A stretch of DNA of 64,000 nucleotides from positions 1-64,000 of the forward strand of contig NZ_CAMGZA010000003.1 in NCBI RefSeq assembly GCF_946151065.1, given 5' to 3'. The translations under genes were made by a program, and so were the position numbers. Source of the DNA: Microbacterium sp. Marseille-Q6965. Lineage in GTDB: Bacteria; Actinomycetota; Actinomycetes; Actinomycetales; Microbacteriaceae. How positions within the stretch are numbered: position 1 is the stretch's first letter; every line of letters starts with the position of its first letter. Positions 17,876 to 27,709 of this stretch are shown here, piece after piece. The notes beneath the pieces are model-generated. The model had not been told where the DNA came from. It saw nothing but the letters and a program-made list of their open reading frames with translations, and did no database searches.

Positions 17876-18724
17876 GTGACGGTTTCGCAGGCGAATCTCA
17901 TCGACGGCTATTCCCTCGAGATGACGGGCAAGGACGTACCGGCCCTGCTCGAGGCACAGTCCGCGATCCCGGCGGGCACCCGCATCAACGTCACGTTCCT
18001 GGGCAACGAGGACCTGGAGATGAGGGTCACCGCCGCCAAAGCCGTGAAGGACGCCGGTTTCGTCCCCGTCCCGCACGTGTCGGCCCGGCGTCTGGCCTCG
18101 CCGGCGCAGCTCGAGGAGTTCCTCGCCGCGCTACGGGAGGTCGGCGCCTCCACTCACGTCTTCGTCGTCGGCGGCGACCCCGCCACCCCCGAGGGCCCCT
18201 ATGCCAGCTCGCTCGACGTCATCCGCACCGGGCTGCTGCCTCAGTACGGGGTCGAGGAGGTCTCGATCGCCGGCTACCCCGAGGGCCATCCCGACATCTC
18301 GACCCCGCTGCTGTGGGAGCACCTCACGGACAAGGCGGCGGCGCTGGCCGAGCAGAACCTCGGCTCGGTGATCCTCACCCAGTTCGGGTTCGACACCGCC
18401 CCCGTGGTCGAGTGGATCGACGCGGTCCGGGAGCGGGGCATGACGTCGCCGATCCGGATCGGCACGCCGGGCCCGGCCGGCATCAAGCGCCTGTTGGCCT
18501 TCGCGCGCCGCTTCGGCGTGGGCGCGAACGCGATGATCGTGAAGAAGTACGGCTTCTCGCTGACGAACCTCATGGGCACGGCGGGCCCCGACCGCTTCGT
18601 CGACGACCTGTCGGCGCTCCTGAGCCGCGACGCGACGGCGGGCGACGTCGGCATCCACCTCTACACCTTCGGCGGGCTGAAGGCGACGGCCGACTGGGCC
18701 GCCGGCTACCGCGCGGGGCGGTGA
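17876..18724 (+). CDS. metF: Methylenetetrahydrofolate reductase (MetF family)
   Basis: It is a 282-residue FAD-dependent TIM-barrel enzyme linking 5-methyl-THF and 5,10-methylene-THF. Family landmarks are TRINVTFLGNEDLEMR near the N-terminus, VPHVSARRL, THVFVVGGDPATPEGPY, SIAGYPEGHPD, SVILTQFGFD and IRIGTPGPAGIKRLL. GTG 17876 follows GGAAGGACC. It stops ten bases before purU. In O-demethylating bacteria a MetF beside LigM-like enzymes works in the oxidative direction, taking the methyl group off 5-methyl-THF; that role is favoured here over methionine synthesis because of its neighbours (inference). Confidence 0.9.
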   Translation: MTVSQANLIDGYSLEMTGKDVPALLEAQSAIPAGTRINVTFLGNEDLEMRVTAAKAVKDAGFVPVPHVSARRLASPAQLEEFLAALREVGASTHVFVVGGDPATPEGPYASSLDVIRTGLLPQYGVEEVSIAGYPEGHPDISTPLLWEHLTDKAAALAEQNLGSVILTQFGFDTAPVVEWIDAVRERGMTSPIRIGTPGPAGIKRLLAFARRFGVGANAMIVKKYGFSLTNLMGTAGPDRFVDDLSALLSRDATAGDVGIHLYTFGGLKATADWAAGYRAGR

Positions 18725-18734
18725 GGGCACCGAC

Positions 18735-19610
18735 ATGCGAGACACCATCGAGTCGCTCGTCGATCACGCGTGCCTGATCGTGCACGGACCGGATCAGCAG
18801 GGAATCGTCGCGGAGGTCGCCGCGCTGATCTCCCGCAACCAGGGGAACATCACCTCCCTGGACCAGTACTCCAGCGACCCCGAGGGCGGCGACTTCTTCC
18901 AACGAGTCGTGTTCCACCGCCCCGACCTCGTCGCCGCGCTCCCCGAGATCCGCGACGACCTCGCCCGCACCCTCGGCACACGGGGCATGTCCTGGCACAT
19001 CGACGACATGTCCACCCCCAAACGAATGGCCATCCTGGCCTCCAAGAGCGACCACTGCCTACTCGACCTGCTCTGGCGCCACCGCCGCGGCGAACTGCCC
19101 GTGACGATCCCCATGGTCATCTCCAACCACACCAACGTCGCCGACGACGTCCGCTCCTTCGGGGTGCCGTTCTTCCACGTTCCCTCCCAGGAAGGCCCCG
19201 ACAAGAGCCAGTCCGAAGCGGCCATCCTGGCGCTGCTGACCGGCAACGTCGACTTCGTCGTCCTCGCCCGCTACATGCAGGTCATCTCCAACGACTTCCT
19301 CGAAAAGCTCGGCGTGCCCGTCATCAACATCCACCACTCCTTCCTGCCCGCCTTCATCGGCGCCGCCCCCTACCGCAAAGCCAAAGAACGCGGCGTCAAA
19401 CTCATCGGCGCCACCGCCCACTACGTCACCGAAGAACTCGACGAAGGCCCCATCATCGAGCAAGACGTCGTCCGCGTCAGCCACGCCGAAACCGCCGCCG
19501 ACCTCCAACGCCGCGGCGCCGACGTCGAACGCGCCGTCCTCTCCCGCGCCGTCCTCTGGCACGCCCAAAACCGCGTCATCCGACACGGCAACCACACCAT
19601 CGTCTTCTGA
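18735..19610 (+). CDS. purU: Formyltetrahydrofolate deformylase, copy 1
   Basis: It is a 291-residue cytoplasmic enzyme hydrolysing 10-formyl-THF to formate and THF. An ACT domain occupies residues about 10-90 (CLIVHGPDQQGIVAEVAALI) and a formyl-transferase domain about 95-290, with the catalytic triad region in MVISNHTN, NIHHSFLPAFIGA and GATAHYVTEELDEGPIIEQD. The last two thirds use GAA, AAA and CAA often, unlike the GAG/AAG-rich neighbours. The DNA from the fifth codon to nine bases past the start of the stop codon appears identical to 42683-43558. It sits between metF and ligM and should recycle THF from the demethylation route. Confidence 0.95.
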   Translation: MRDTIESLVDHACLIVHGPDQQGIVAEVAALISRNQGNITSLDQYSSDPEGGDFFQRVVFHRPDLVAALPEIRDDLARTLGTRGMSWHIDDMSTPKRMAILASKSDHCLLDLLWRHRRGELPVTIPMVISNHTNVADDVRSFGVPFFHVPSQEGPDKSQSEAAILALLTGNVDFVVLARYMQVISNDFLEKLGVPVINIHHSFLPAFIGAAPYRKAKERGVKLIGATAHYVTEELDEGPIIEQDVVRVSHAETAADLQRRGADVERAVLSRAVLWHAQNRVIRHGNHTIVF

Positions 19611-21050
<1,440 letters not shown>

Positions 21051-21061
21051 TCTGAGCACGC

Positions 21062-21096
21062 GCGAAGGGCTCGGGCGCGATGCCCGGGCCCTTCGC
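21062..21096. terminator. Terminator hairpin after ligM
   Basis: A 15-base-pair stem with one G-U wobble (GCGAAGGGC...GCCCTTCGC) and a five-base loop starts 12 bases after the ligM stop. It closes the metF-purU-ligM unit before padR. Confidence 0.75.
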
Positions 21097-21135
21097 CGTG
21101 CCCATGATCGAATGGGTTCGACAGAAGGGTGGCCG

Positions 21136-21741
21136 ATGAGCCTCAGATACGCGCTGCTCGCGCTGCTGCGAGTGGGGCCGCAGTCCGGCTACGAGCTGCA
21201 GAAGAAGTTCGATGCGTCGGTCGGTCACCTCTGGCACGCCCCCGACAGCCAGATCTACCCCGAGCTGCGCAAGATGGAGGCCGAGGGGCTCATCGAGGCC
21301 GAGGAGCAGGCGCGGGGCGAACGGGGCACCCGCCGGATGTACCACGTGACCCCCGCCGGCGAGCGCGACTATTCGGCCTGGGTGAACGGCCCCCTCTCCT
21401 ACGCCCGTGTGCGCGAGCCGGCCTCGCTGAAGGCGGCGTACTTGGAGGGGGCCACGCCCGAGGCCGCCCGGGCCTTCCTCGCGCAGCACATCGCGCACTG
21501 GCGCGGCGAGCTGGCGCAGTGGGAGGCCGAGCTGGCGCGGGTCGACGCGCGCGTGACGCCCATGCTCGTCGACCGACTCGCCGTCACGCCCGAGGACGAC
21601 CGTGACCGCGTGGTGGCGTTCAAGCGGCTGGGCTACGAGAACCTCGTCGGCCGCGCGCGCGCCGAGATCGCGTGGGCCGAGCGCGGGCTGCGCCTGCTCG
21701 ACGAGCTCGGCTATCCCGGCGCCGCAAGCGTCGACATTTGA
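21136..21741 (+). CDS. PadR-family transcriptional regulator
   Basis: It is a 201-residue PadR regulator. The winged-helix is at residues about 1-75 (MSLRYALLALLRVGPQSGYEL, LWHAPDSQIYPELRKMEAEGL, RRMYHVTPAGERDYSAW). A C-terminal helical domain (EPASLKAAYLEGATPEAARAFL and WEAELARVDAR) should form the dimer. Members often control phenolic-acid catabolism and are released by hydroxycinnamic or benzoic acids. It lies between ligM and the first P450, so it is a good candidate regulator of the island. AGAAGGG precedes ATG 21136. Confidence 0.88.
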   Translation: MSLRYALLALLRVGPQSGYELQKKFDASVGHLWHAPDSQIYPELRKMEAEGLIEAEEQARGERGTRRMYHVTPAGERDYSAWVNGPLSYARVREPASLKAAYLEGATPEAARAFLAQHIAHWRGELAQWEAELARVDARVTPMLVDRLAVTPEDDRDRVVAFKRLGYENLVGRARAEIAWAERGLRLLDELGYPGAASVDI

Positions 21742-21772
21742 CACGATCACGCACGACCGGCACTCTGAATGT

Positions 21773-21790
21773 GTCGCCAATGGTGGCGAC
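21773..21790. promoter_or_regulatory. Inverted repeat GTCGCCA-N4-TGGCGAC before the first P450 gene
   Basis: The dyad has perfect seven-base arms and ends 16 bases before the chosen P450 start. It could be an operator in the leader or a weak hairpin that affects translation. It overlaps an alternative ATG at 21780. Confidence 0.4.
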
Positions 21791-21806
21791 GGATGACGGA
21801 GCGACG

Positions 21807-22997
21807 ATGCGAGACGACTTCGACCCCACGCTCAGCGACGACCCGGAGCAGTCGCACCGGATGTACGCCGAGCTGCGCGAGCACTGCCCGGTCGCCTATT
21901 CCTCGGCCTACGGCGGGTTCTACGCCCTCACGCGGTTCGAGGACGTCAAGAACGCCGCCTCCGACCCGCAGACCTTCATCTCGTCGGTGCGGGCGGTCGT
22001 TCCGAGCGACCCGCGGGGGCTGCGCCGGCCGCCCCTGAACTTCGACGCGCCCGCGCACACGCCGTTTCGCCGGGCGCTGGACCGCACGCTGCAGCGTGCA
22101 CGCCTGGAACGACTGGAGGAGCCCCTCCGCGCGCACGCCCGCGACGCGTTGCAGCCGCTGCTCGAGGCGGGCGAGGGCGACATCGCCACGGGCTTCGGCG
22201 TGCAGTTCCCCGCCTGGGTGACCACGGAATGGCTCAACCTGGAGCCCCACATCGCGCCCTACCTGGCCGAGACGTCGTTCCGGTGGGTGAACGCCTGGCG
22301 GATGCAGGATCGCGACACGGTCAACGAGATGAGCGAGAAGATGTACGACATCGCGCGCGACCTCGTGGCACGACGGCGGGCGGAACCGCTCGACATCGAA
22401 CGCGACCCGGCGAGCTCCCTCCTCGCGGAGCGGGTCGACGGCGAGCCACTGGCGGAGGAGCACCTCGTGGGCTGTCTGCGTCAGAGCCTCGTGGTGGGGA
22501 TGGTGGCCCCACCGATCGTCCTGGGCTCGATCATGCGGCACCTCTCGGATCATCCGGATCTCCAGGCCCGCCTGCGAAGCGCACCGGAATCGATCCCCGC
22601 GGCGGTCGAGGAGTTCGTGCGTCTCTACTCGCCCTACCGGGGTTTCGCGCGCACCGTCTCGCGCCCCATCGAACTGCACGGCCGCACCATCGAACCGGGC
22701 GTGCCCGTCACGCTCGTGTACGCCGCCGCCAACCGCGACCCCGACCAGTTCCCCGATCCCGACGCCTTCGTGCTCGACCGCCCCAACATCGCTCAGCACC
22801 TGGGCTTCGGCCGCGGCCGCCACCGCTGCGTCGGCATGCCGCTCGCGCGCATGGCCATCCGCATCGCGCTGGAGGAGCTCCTCGCCGCCACGGAATCGTT
22901 CGAGGCGCACGGCCCCTTCGAGTTCGCGCGCATGCCCGAGGTGGGGCTCACCTCGGTGCCCGTGCGCGTGCGCGCGCGAAAGCCCGTCTTTACTTGA
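21807..22997 (+). CDS. Cytochrome P450, first copy
   Basis: It is a 396-residue soluble bacterial P450. The haem loop FGRGRHRCVG (Cys ligand) and the K-helix EFVR are intact, and RPNIAQHLGFGRG precedes the loop. In the I-helix the usual acid-alcohol pair is replaced: LVVGMVAPPIVLG has Val and Ala where Asp/Glu and Thr are normal. ATG 21807 follows GGAG at proper spacing; ATG 21780 is the alternative. It is a paralogue of the P450 at 26019, sharing the I-helix change and the SPYRG(F/M)AR motif. No ferredoxin or reductase gene is in the window, so electrons must come from elsewhere. Aromatic O-demethylation or hydroxylation is inferred from context. Confidence 0.87.
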   Translation: MRDDFDPTLSDDPEQSHRMYAELREHCPVAYSSAYGGFYALTRFEDVKNAASDPQTFISSVRAVVPSDPRGLRRPPLNFDAPAHTPFRRALDRTLQRARLERLEEPLRAHARDALQPLLEAGEGDIATGFGVQFPAWVTTEWLNLEPHIAPYLAETSFRWVNAWRMQDRDTVNEMSEKMYDIARDLVARRRAEPLDIERDPASSLLAERVDGEPLAEEHLVGCLRQSLVVGMVAPPIVLGSIMRHLSDHPDLQARLRSAPESIPAAVEEFVRLYSPYRGFARTVSRPIELHGRTIEPGVPVTLVYAAANRDPDQFPDPDAFVLDRPNIAQHLGFGRGRHRCVGMPLARMAIRIALEELLAATESFEAHGPFEFARMPEVGLTSVPVRVRARKPVFT

Positions 22998-23022
22998 CGG
23001 CCACATGACCGCCCGTTACCTT
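22994..23022 (+). promoter_or_regulatory. Sigma-70-like promoter for the Fe3+-type ABC operon
   Basis: TTGACG (22994-22999) and TACCTT (23017-23022) are separated by 17 bases, about 35 bases before the permease ATG. The -35 box overlaps the stop codon of the first P450 gene. Confidence 0.55.
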
Positions 23023-23057
23023 TTCTGTACGGAATACCCCTCGACGAAGACGGGACC

Positions 23058-24836
23058 ATGACCACGACGACGTTGTCGCCCTCCTCACCCCGCCCCCCAT
23101 CGGACATGACGATCCCGATGAGCGCGGTGCCCCTGCGCCGCTCGCGTCGGCGCGCAAGTCCGCTGACGGTGGCGAGCGTCGTCCTGGCGATCGTGATGGG
23201 CCTGCTCGGCGTCATCCCGCTCGCGGCGGTGGGCATCGGCGCGATCAGCGAGGGCAGTGGCATGATCGACGCCCTGGCCAAGGAGGACATCGTCGGGCTG
23301 CTGCGCAACACGCTCATCGTCGTTGCGGTGAGCACGGTGTTCGCCCTCATCATCGGCGCCGTCCTGGCCTGGGTGAACGAGCGCACCGACGCCGGCATGG
23401 GCATCATCACCGAGGCCATGCCGCTGCTGCCGTTCATGCTGCCGCCGATCGCCGGCTCGGTCGGCTGGGTGCTCCTCATGGCGCCGACCGCCGGCTTCCT
23501 CAACGGGATCATCCGCTGGTTCGCGGGCCTGTTCGGCGTGCAGATGGAGCAGGGTCCCCTGGACATCTACAGCTGGTACGGGCTGATCCTCGTCTACACG
23601 ATCTACGCCGTCCCGTACGCCTTCATGATGTGCACCTCCGGGCTGCGCAACATGGACCCGTCGCTCGAGGAGCAGAGCCGCGTCAGCGGGTCCTCGCTGC
23701 TGCGCACGCTGCGCACGGTGACGCTCCCGGCCATGCTGCCGAGCCTCCTGGGCGCCACGATGCTCATCCTCATGAGCAGCTTCGGCCTCTTCTCGATCCC
23801 GAGCGTGATCGGTCGCGGGGCCGACATCCCGATCCTGTCGACGCGGATCGTGCACCTGCTCAACTTCACCTTCCCCGCCGAGACGGGGGCGGCGATCGGG
23901 CTGAGCCTCATCCTCGTGGCGTTCGTCGCGGTGTTCTGGTGGCTGCAGGCCAGCACCCTCAAGCGCGGCCGCTTCGCGACGATCGGCGGCAAGGGCCAGC
24001 GCGCGAGCCGCATCCGCCTGGGCAAGGGGCGCCCGTGGGTGCGCGCCGCGGTGCTGCTGTACATCGGCATCACCACGGTGGCCCCGCTCGTCGCGCTGCT
24101 CGTCGTGTCGCTGAACGGCTTCTGGACCCTCGACGTCAACTGGGCCGGCCTGAGCCTCGACGCCTTCTTCTCGACGCTCATCGAGGACCGCTCCACGCGA
24201 CGGGCGCTGACGAACAGCCTCACCTTCGGCGTGATCGGCTCGCTCATCGGCATCGCGGCGGTGGCGTTCGCCTCGCTGTGGATCGTCCGCTCCCGCAGCC
24301 GCTTCGCGCGGGTGATCGACGGCGCCATCAAGTTCCCCGCCATGCTGTCGCACCTCATCATCGCCGTCGGCTTCGTGCTCGCATTCGCGGGGCCGCCCTT
24401 CGGCCTGGGCGGCACGGCCGTGATCATGGTGGGCGCCTACCTGGCGCTGTACATCCCGCAGGCGTCGGTGAGCGCCGACACCGCGGTGGCGCAGATCGGC
24501 AAGGAACTGCCCGAGGCGTCTCGCGTCGCCGGTGCCGGTGAGACCAAGACGGTCGCCCGGATCTATCTGCCGCTCATGATGCCGGCCCTCATCCTGGGGT
24601 GGGCGATGCTGTTCGTCCGCATGATCGGCGACCTCACGGCGTCCGCGATCCTCGCCGGAACCCGCAACAACGTCATCGGGTTCCGGATCCTGGAGATCTA
24701 CCAGAACGGCTCCTACGCCGAGCTCGCCGCGATCTCGACCTTCCTCACCCTCGTGAGCGCCGTCATCGTGATCACGGTGCTCGTCGTCTCGCGACGACTC
24801 GCCCGCTGGACCGACCAGAGCCTCGGAGGCCGCTGA
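23058..24836 (+). CDS. Fused ABC transporter permease, Fe3+/2-aminophosphonate type
   Basis: It is a 592-residue double permease with about twelve helices: two complete six-helix units in one chain, as in FbpB or PhnU/V fusions. The two EAA loops are EEQSRVSGSSLLRTLRTVTLP (about residues 210-230) and PEASRVAGAGETKTVARIYLP (about residues 485-505). A TTGACG-N17-TACCTT promoter precedes it. The stop is one base before the ATPase start. Proteins of this type import ferric iron, aminophosphonates, thiamine or small organic acids; the coupling to a P450 gene makes an organic substrate plausible. Confidence 0.88.
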   Translation: MTTTTLSPSSPRPPSDMTIPMSAVPLRRSRRRASPLTVASVVLAIVMGLLGVIPLAAVGIGAISEGSGMIDALAKEDIVGLLRNTLIVVAVSTVFALIIGAVLAWVNERTDAGMGIITEAMPLLPFMLPPIAGSVGWVLLMAPTAGFLNGIIRWFAGLFGVQMEQGPLDIYSWYGLILVYTIYAVPYAFMMCTSGLRNMDPSLEEQSRVSGSSLLRTLRTVTLPAMLPSLLGATMLILMSSFGLFSIPSVIGRGADIPILSTRIVHLLNFTFPAETGAAIGLSLILVAFVAVFWWLQASTLKRGRFATIGGKGQRASRIRLGKGRPWVRAAVLLYIGITTVAPLVALLVVSLNGFWTLDVNWAGLSLDAFFSTLIEDRSTRRALTNSLTFGVIGSLIGIAAVAFASLWIVRSRSRFARVIDGAIKFPAMLSHLIIAVGFVLAFAGPPFGLGGTAVIMVGAYLALYIPQASVSADTAVAQIGKELPEASRVAGAGETKTVARIYLPLMMPALILGWAMLFVRMIGDLTASAILAGTRNNVIGFRILEIYQNGSYAELAAISTFLTLVSAVIVITVLVVSRRLARWTDQSLGGR

Positions 24837-24837
24837 C

Positions 24838-26022
24838 ATGGCACTGCACCTCAAGACCCAGCCCACGCCCGCGGCCACGACCCGCGCGGCGGCGGACCCC
24901 GCCGGCCCCGTCATCCAGCTGCGCAATGTCGCGAAGCGGTTCCGGCGGGCCGACGGCACGGTGGCCAACGCGATCGACGGGGTCACGCTCGACGTGGCGC
25001 CCGGGGAGTTCGTCGTGCTGCTCGGGCCGTCCGGATGCGGCAAGACCACCCTGCTGCGGACCATCGCGGGCCTGGAGCGCGCCGACGAGGGCGAGATCGA
25101 CATCCACGGGCGCACGGTGTTCGATGCGCAACGCGGCATCGAGGTGCCGCCCGAGAGGCGCAACCTCAGCATGATCTTCCAGTCGTACGCGCTGTGGCCG
25201 CACCTGACCGTGTTCGACAACGTCGCGTATCCCCTGCGCAGCCGCGGCCAGCGCCTGTCGAAGGCGGAGATCGCGGAGAAGGTGAACCACGTGCTGCAGC
25301 TCGTCGGGGTCGGCGAGCTCGGCAAGCAGTACCCCGGCCAGATGTCGGGCGGCCAGCAGCAGCGCGTGGCGCTCGCGCGCGCGCTCGTCGACGGCGGCGA
25401 CCTGGTGCTCTTCGACGAGCCGCTGTCGAACGTGGACGCCAAGGTGCGCGAGACGCTGCGTCGCGAGCTGCTCGAGATGCAGCGCACCCTCGGGTTCGCG
25501 GCGGTGTACGTGACCCACGATCAGCACGAGGCGATGGAGCTCGCGCACCGCGTGGCCGTGATGGGCGGCGGAAAGGTGCGCCAACTTGACGTGCCGAGAC
25601 GCATCTACTCCGAGCCCGCCAGCCGATACGTGGCCAACTTCATCGGCACGACGAACGAGTTTCCCGCCACGGTGCGGGCGGTGGACGGCGACGCGCTCGT
25701 GCTCGACACCCCCGCGGGCCAGGCGCGCGGCGTGGCGGCCGCCGAGGGTCTCGCCGTCGGCGACGAGGTGGTGGCATGCTTCCGGCCGGAGTACGCCCTG
25801 CTGGACACCACCTCCGGCGAGGGCAACGTTTGGCCCGGCATCGTGGAGCGTGTGCTCTTCCTGGGGCAGACCACGGAGACGGTCGTGCGGCTGGGCCCCA
25901 CCAGCCAGCGGGTGCGCGTGACCACGCTGGGCGAGGCCACGCACGCCGAGGGTGACGACATCACGGTGTACGTCTCCGCCGAGCGCCTTCGGGTGCTCCC
26001 CGTCGAGGATGTCGTCGCATGA
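24838..26022 (+). CDS. ABC transporter ATPase, Fe3+/spermidine (PotA/FbpC) type
   Basis: It is a 394-residue ATPase. Walker A GPSGCGKTTLLR, Q-loop MIFQSYALWPHL, signature MSGGQQQRVALARAL, Walker B LVLFDEPLSNVDAK and switch VYVTHDQHEAM are all intact. The C-terminal ~110 residues are a TOBE regulatory domain (NEFPATVRAVDGDALVLDTP, CFRPEYALLD, ERVLFLGQTTETVVRLG). It begins one base after the permease stop and its own stop overlaps the next P450 start (ATGA), so importer and P450 are translationally coupled. The matching binding protein is probably the one at 30613. Confidence 0.92.
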   Translation: MALHLKTQPTPAATTRAAADPAGPVIQLRNVAKRFRRADGTVANAIDGVTLDVAPGEFVVLLGPSGCGKTTLLRTIAGLERADEGEIDIHGRTVFDAQRGIEVPPERRNLSMIFQSYALWPHLTVFDNVAYPLRSRGQRLSKAEIAEKVNHVLQLVGVGELGKQYPGQMSGGQQQRVALARALVDGGDLVLFDEPLSNVDAKVRETLRRELLEMQRTLGFAAVYVTHDQHEAMELAHRVAVMGGGKVRQLDVPRRIYSEPASRYVANFIGTTNEFPATVRAVDGDALVLDTPAGQARGVAAAEGLAVGDEVVACFRPEYALLDTTSGEGNVWPGIVERVLFLGQTTETVVRLGPTSQRVRVTTLGEATHAEGDDITVYVSAERLRVLPVEDVVA

Positions 26023-27242
26023 GCGCGATCGACGTCCTCGGCGTCCGCGACGAGCGACGCGATGCGCACGATTTCGATCCCGTCCGCGAGGGGGAGACGT
26101 TCACCAGCGCGCACGAGGAGTTCCGCGCGCTGCGTGAGCGCCATGGCGGCCTCGCGCGCAGCCAGGAGTACGAGGGCTTCTGGGCCGCCATCGGCTACGA
26201 CGAGGTGCTCGAGGTGATCACCGACATCGAGCACTTCACGACGCGCAAGCAGAACGCCATTCCCAAGTTCGCGTTCACGGGCGTGCGCCCGCCGCTGCAT
26301 CTCGACCCGCCGGAGCACACCGAGTACCGCCGGGTCATCAACAAGTTCTTCACCCCGCCACGCATGCGCGCGCTGGAGCCGCACGTGCGCGAGGCGGCCA
26401 TCTCGCTGCTGGACCCCCTGCTCGAGGAGCGGTGGGTCGACGTGTGTAAGCAGTACGCGCACCGCTTCCCCGCGTTCGTCTTCGCGAAGTTCTTCAACCT
26501 CGACGTGGCCACGTCCGAGCTCATCAAGAAGGTGAGCGGCACCTACGTCGACGCCATCCAGGTGCTCGACCACGACACGGTCAAGTCGCTCAGCGGCAAG
26601 CTCTACGAGATCGCCCAGGGCATCATCGACGATCGCATGGCGGGTGATTACGACCCCGAGGACGACCTCACCGCCGGGCTGCTCGCCGCCCGCCACAACG
26701 GCGAGCCCCTGCCGGCCGCCATGATCCTCGGCTGCGTGCGCCAGCTCATCGTGACGGGCATGGTGGCGCCGAGCGTGTTCACGGGCAACATGTTCGTGCA
26801 CCTCAGCCGCGACCCCGAGCTCCAGCAGACGCTGCGCGCCGACCCGACGCTCATCCCCGCCGCGGTGGAGGAGATGCTGCGGCTCTACTCGCCGTACCGC
26901 GGCATGGCCCGCACCGCCCGCGAGGACGTGGTGCTGAGCGGTCAGCTGATCAAGAAGGACGACCCCATCGCCCTCGTCTACACCTCCGCCAACCGCGACG
27001 AGAAGGTGTTCCCCGACGGCGAGCGGTTCGTCCTGAACCGCCCCAACATCCAGAAGCACATCGCCTTCGGCCGTGGCACGCACAGCTGCCCGGGCGCCCC
27101 TCTCGCACGCATGATGATGCGCATCACTCTCGAGGAGGCCCTCGCGCGCACGAGCGCATGGACCCTGACGCGCGAGCCCGAGATGGCGATCTGGGCCGAG
27201 TGGGGCACGCGCTCCGTCCCGCTGGACTTCGTGCGGGCGTGA
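26019..27242 (+). CDS. Cytochrome P450, second copy
   Basis: It is a 407-residue P450. The haem loop is FGRGTHSCPG, the K-helix is EEMLRLYSPYRG and the I-helix is LIVTGMVAPSVFTGNM, again without the acid-alcohol pair. It is clearly a paralogue of the protein at 21807. The ATG overlaps the ATPase stop, which ties its synthesis to the importer. The sequence gives no substrate, but the setting suggests that the importer brings in the compound the P450 attacks (inference). Confidence 0.89.
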   Translation: MSAIDVLGVRDERRDAHDFDPVREGETFTSAHEEFRALRERHGGLARSQEYEGFWAAIGYDEVLEVITDIEHFTTRKQNAIPKFAFTGVRPPLHLDPPEHTEYRRVINKFFTPPRMRALEPHVREAAISLLDPLLEERWVDVCKQYAHRFPAFVFAKFFNLDVATSELIKKVSGTYVDAIQVLDHDTVKSLSGKLYEIAQGIIDDRMAGDYDPEDDLTAGLLAARHNGEPLPAAMILGCVRQLIVTGMVAPSVFTGNMFVHLSRDPELQQTLRADPTLIPAAVEEMLRLYSPYRGMARTAREDVVLSGQLIKKDDPIALVYTSANRDEKVFPDGERFVLNRPNIQKHIAFGRGTHSCPGAPLARMMMRITLEEALARTSAWTLTREPEMAIWAEWGTRSVPLDFVRA

Positions 27243-27256
27243 TCTCGATCGGGAGG

Positions 27257-27280
27257 GCGAGGCGCCTCGGAGGCGCTCGC
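27257..27280 (+). terminator. Possible terminator after the second P450
   Basis: GCGA and GCGCCTC pair with GAGGCGC and TCGC around a tight loop, with one bulged G. The hairpin starts 15 bases after the P450 stop. It is weaker than the others in the window. Confidence 0.4.
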
Positions 27281-27312
27281 GTCGAGAGACGCGCGGCCAC
27301 AGAATAGGAGCC

Positions 27313-27582
27313 ATGTCCTCCCCTGCCGAACGCCGCACCAACTCGACCGCCTGGGCCGCCTTCTGGGTCGCGCTGGTCGGTCTCGTGCTCATGCCCATCC
27401 CGCTGTTCATCGGGCTGATCCTGGGCGGCGGCCTTTCCCTCGTCGCGGCGGTGCTCACGGCGATCGCCTTCCTCAAGGGCCTCGCGCGCAACGGCACGGG
27501 AATGGCGCCGGTCGTGTTCGCCGCCATCTTCATCGCGCTCACGTGGGGCGGCATCTCCGTCGGCGGCGGCACCATCTGGTAG
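27313..27582 (+). CDS. Small membrane protein of unknown function
   Basis: This 89-residue protein has two or three hydrophobic segments (AAFWVALVGLVLMPIPLFIG, LSLVAAVLTAIAFL, PVVFAAIFIALTWGG) and no recognisable domain. AGGAG lies directly before the ATG. Small proteins like this are common and lineage-specific in actinomycetes. It is on the same strand as the genes around it but need not be part of their operon. Confidence 0.65.
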   Translation: MSSPAERRTNSTAWAAFWVALVGLVLMPIPLFIGLILGGGLSLVAAVLTAIAFLKGLARNGTGMAPVVFAAIFIALTWGGISVGGGTIW

Positions 27583-27709
27583 CCGCGCGCCGATGTATGA
27601 CATTGCTCTGACGGCCGGCAATGCGGATGTTGCCTAATCCGGCGAGCGCGGCCAGGATGAGCCTGGGAGGCGCACACGCGCGCTCCGTCCGATCGACAAG
27701 GAGGTCGAT

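Noticed and set aside
18735..19610. purU duplication as part of a mobile element
   Set aside because: No flanking inverted or direct repeats or transposase exist at either copy; the identity stops at the gene ends.
23085..25487. 800-residue minus-strand frame across the ABC permease and ATPase genes
   Set aside because: Composition is that of an antisense shadow, with no domain and no start context.
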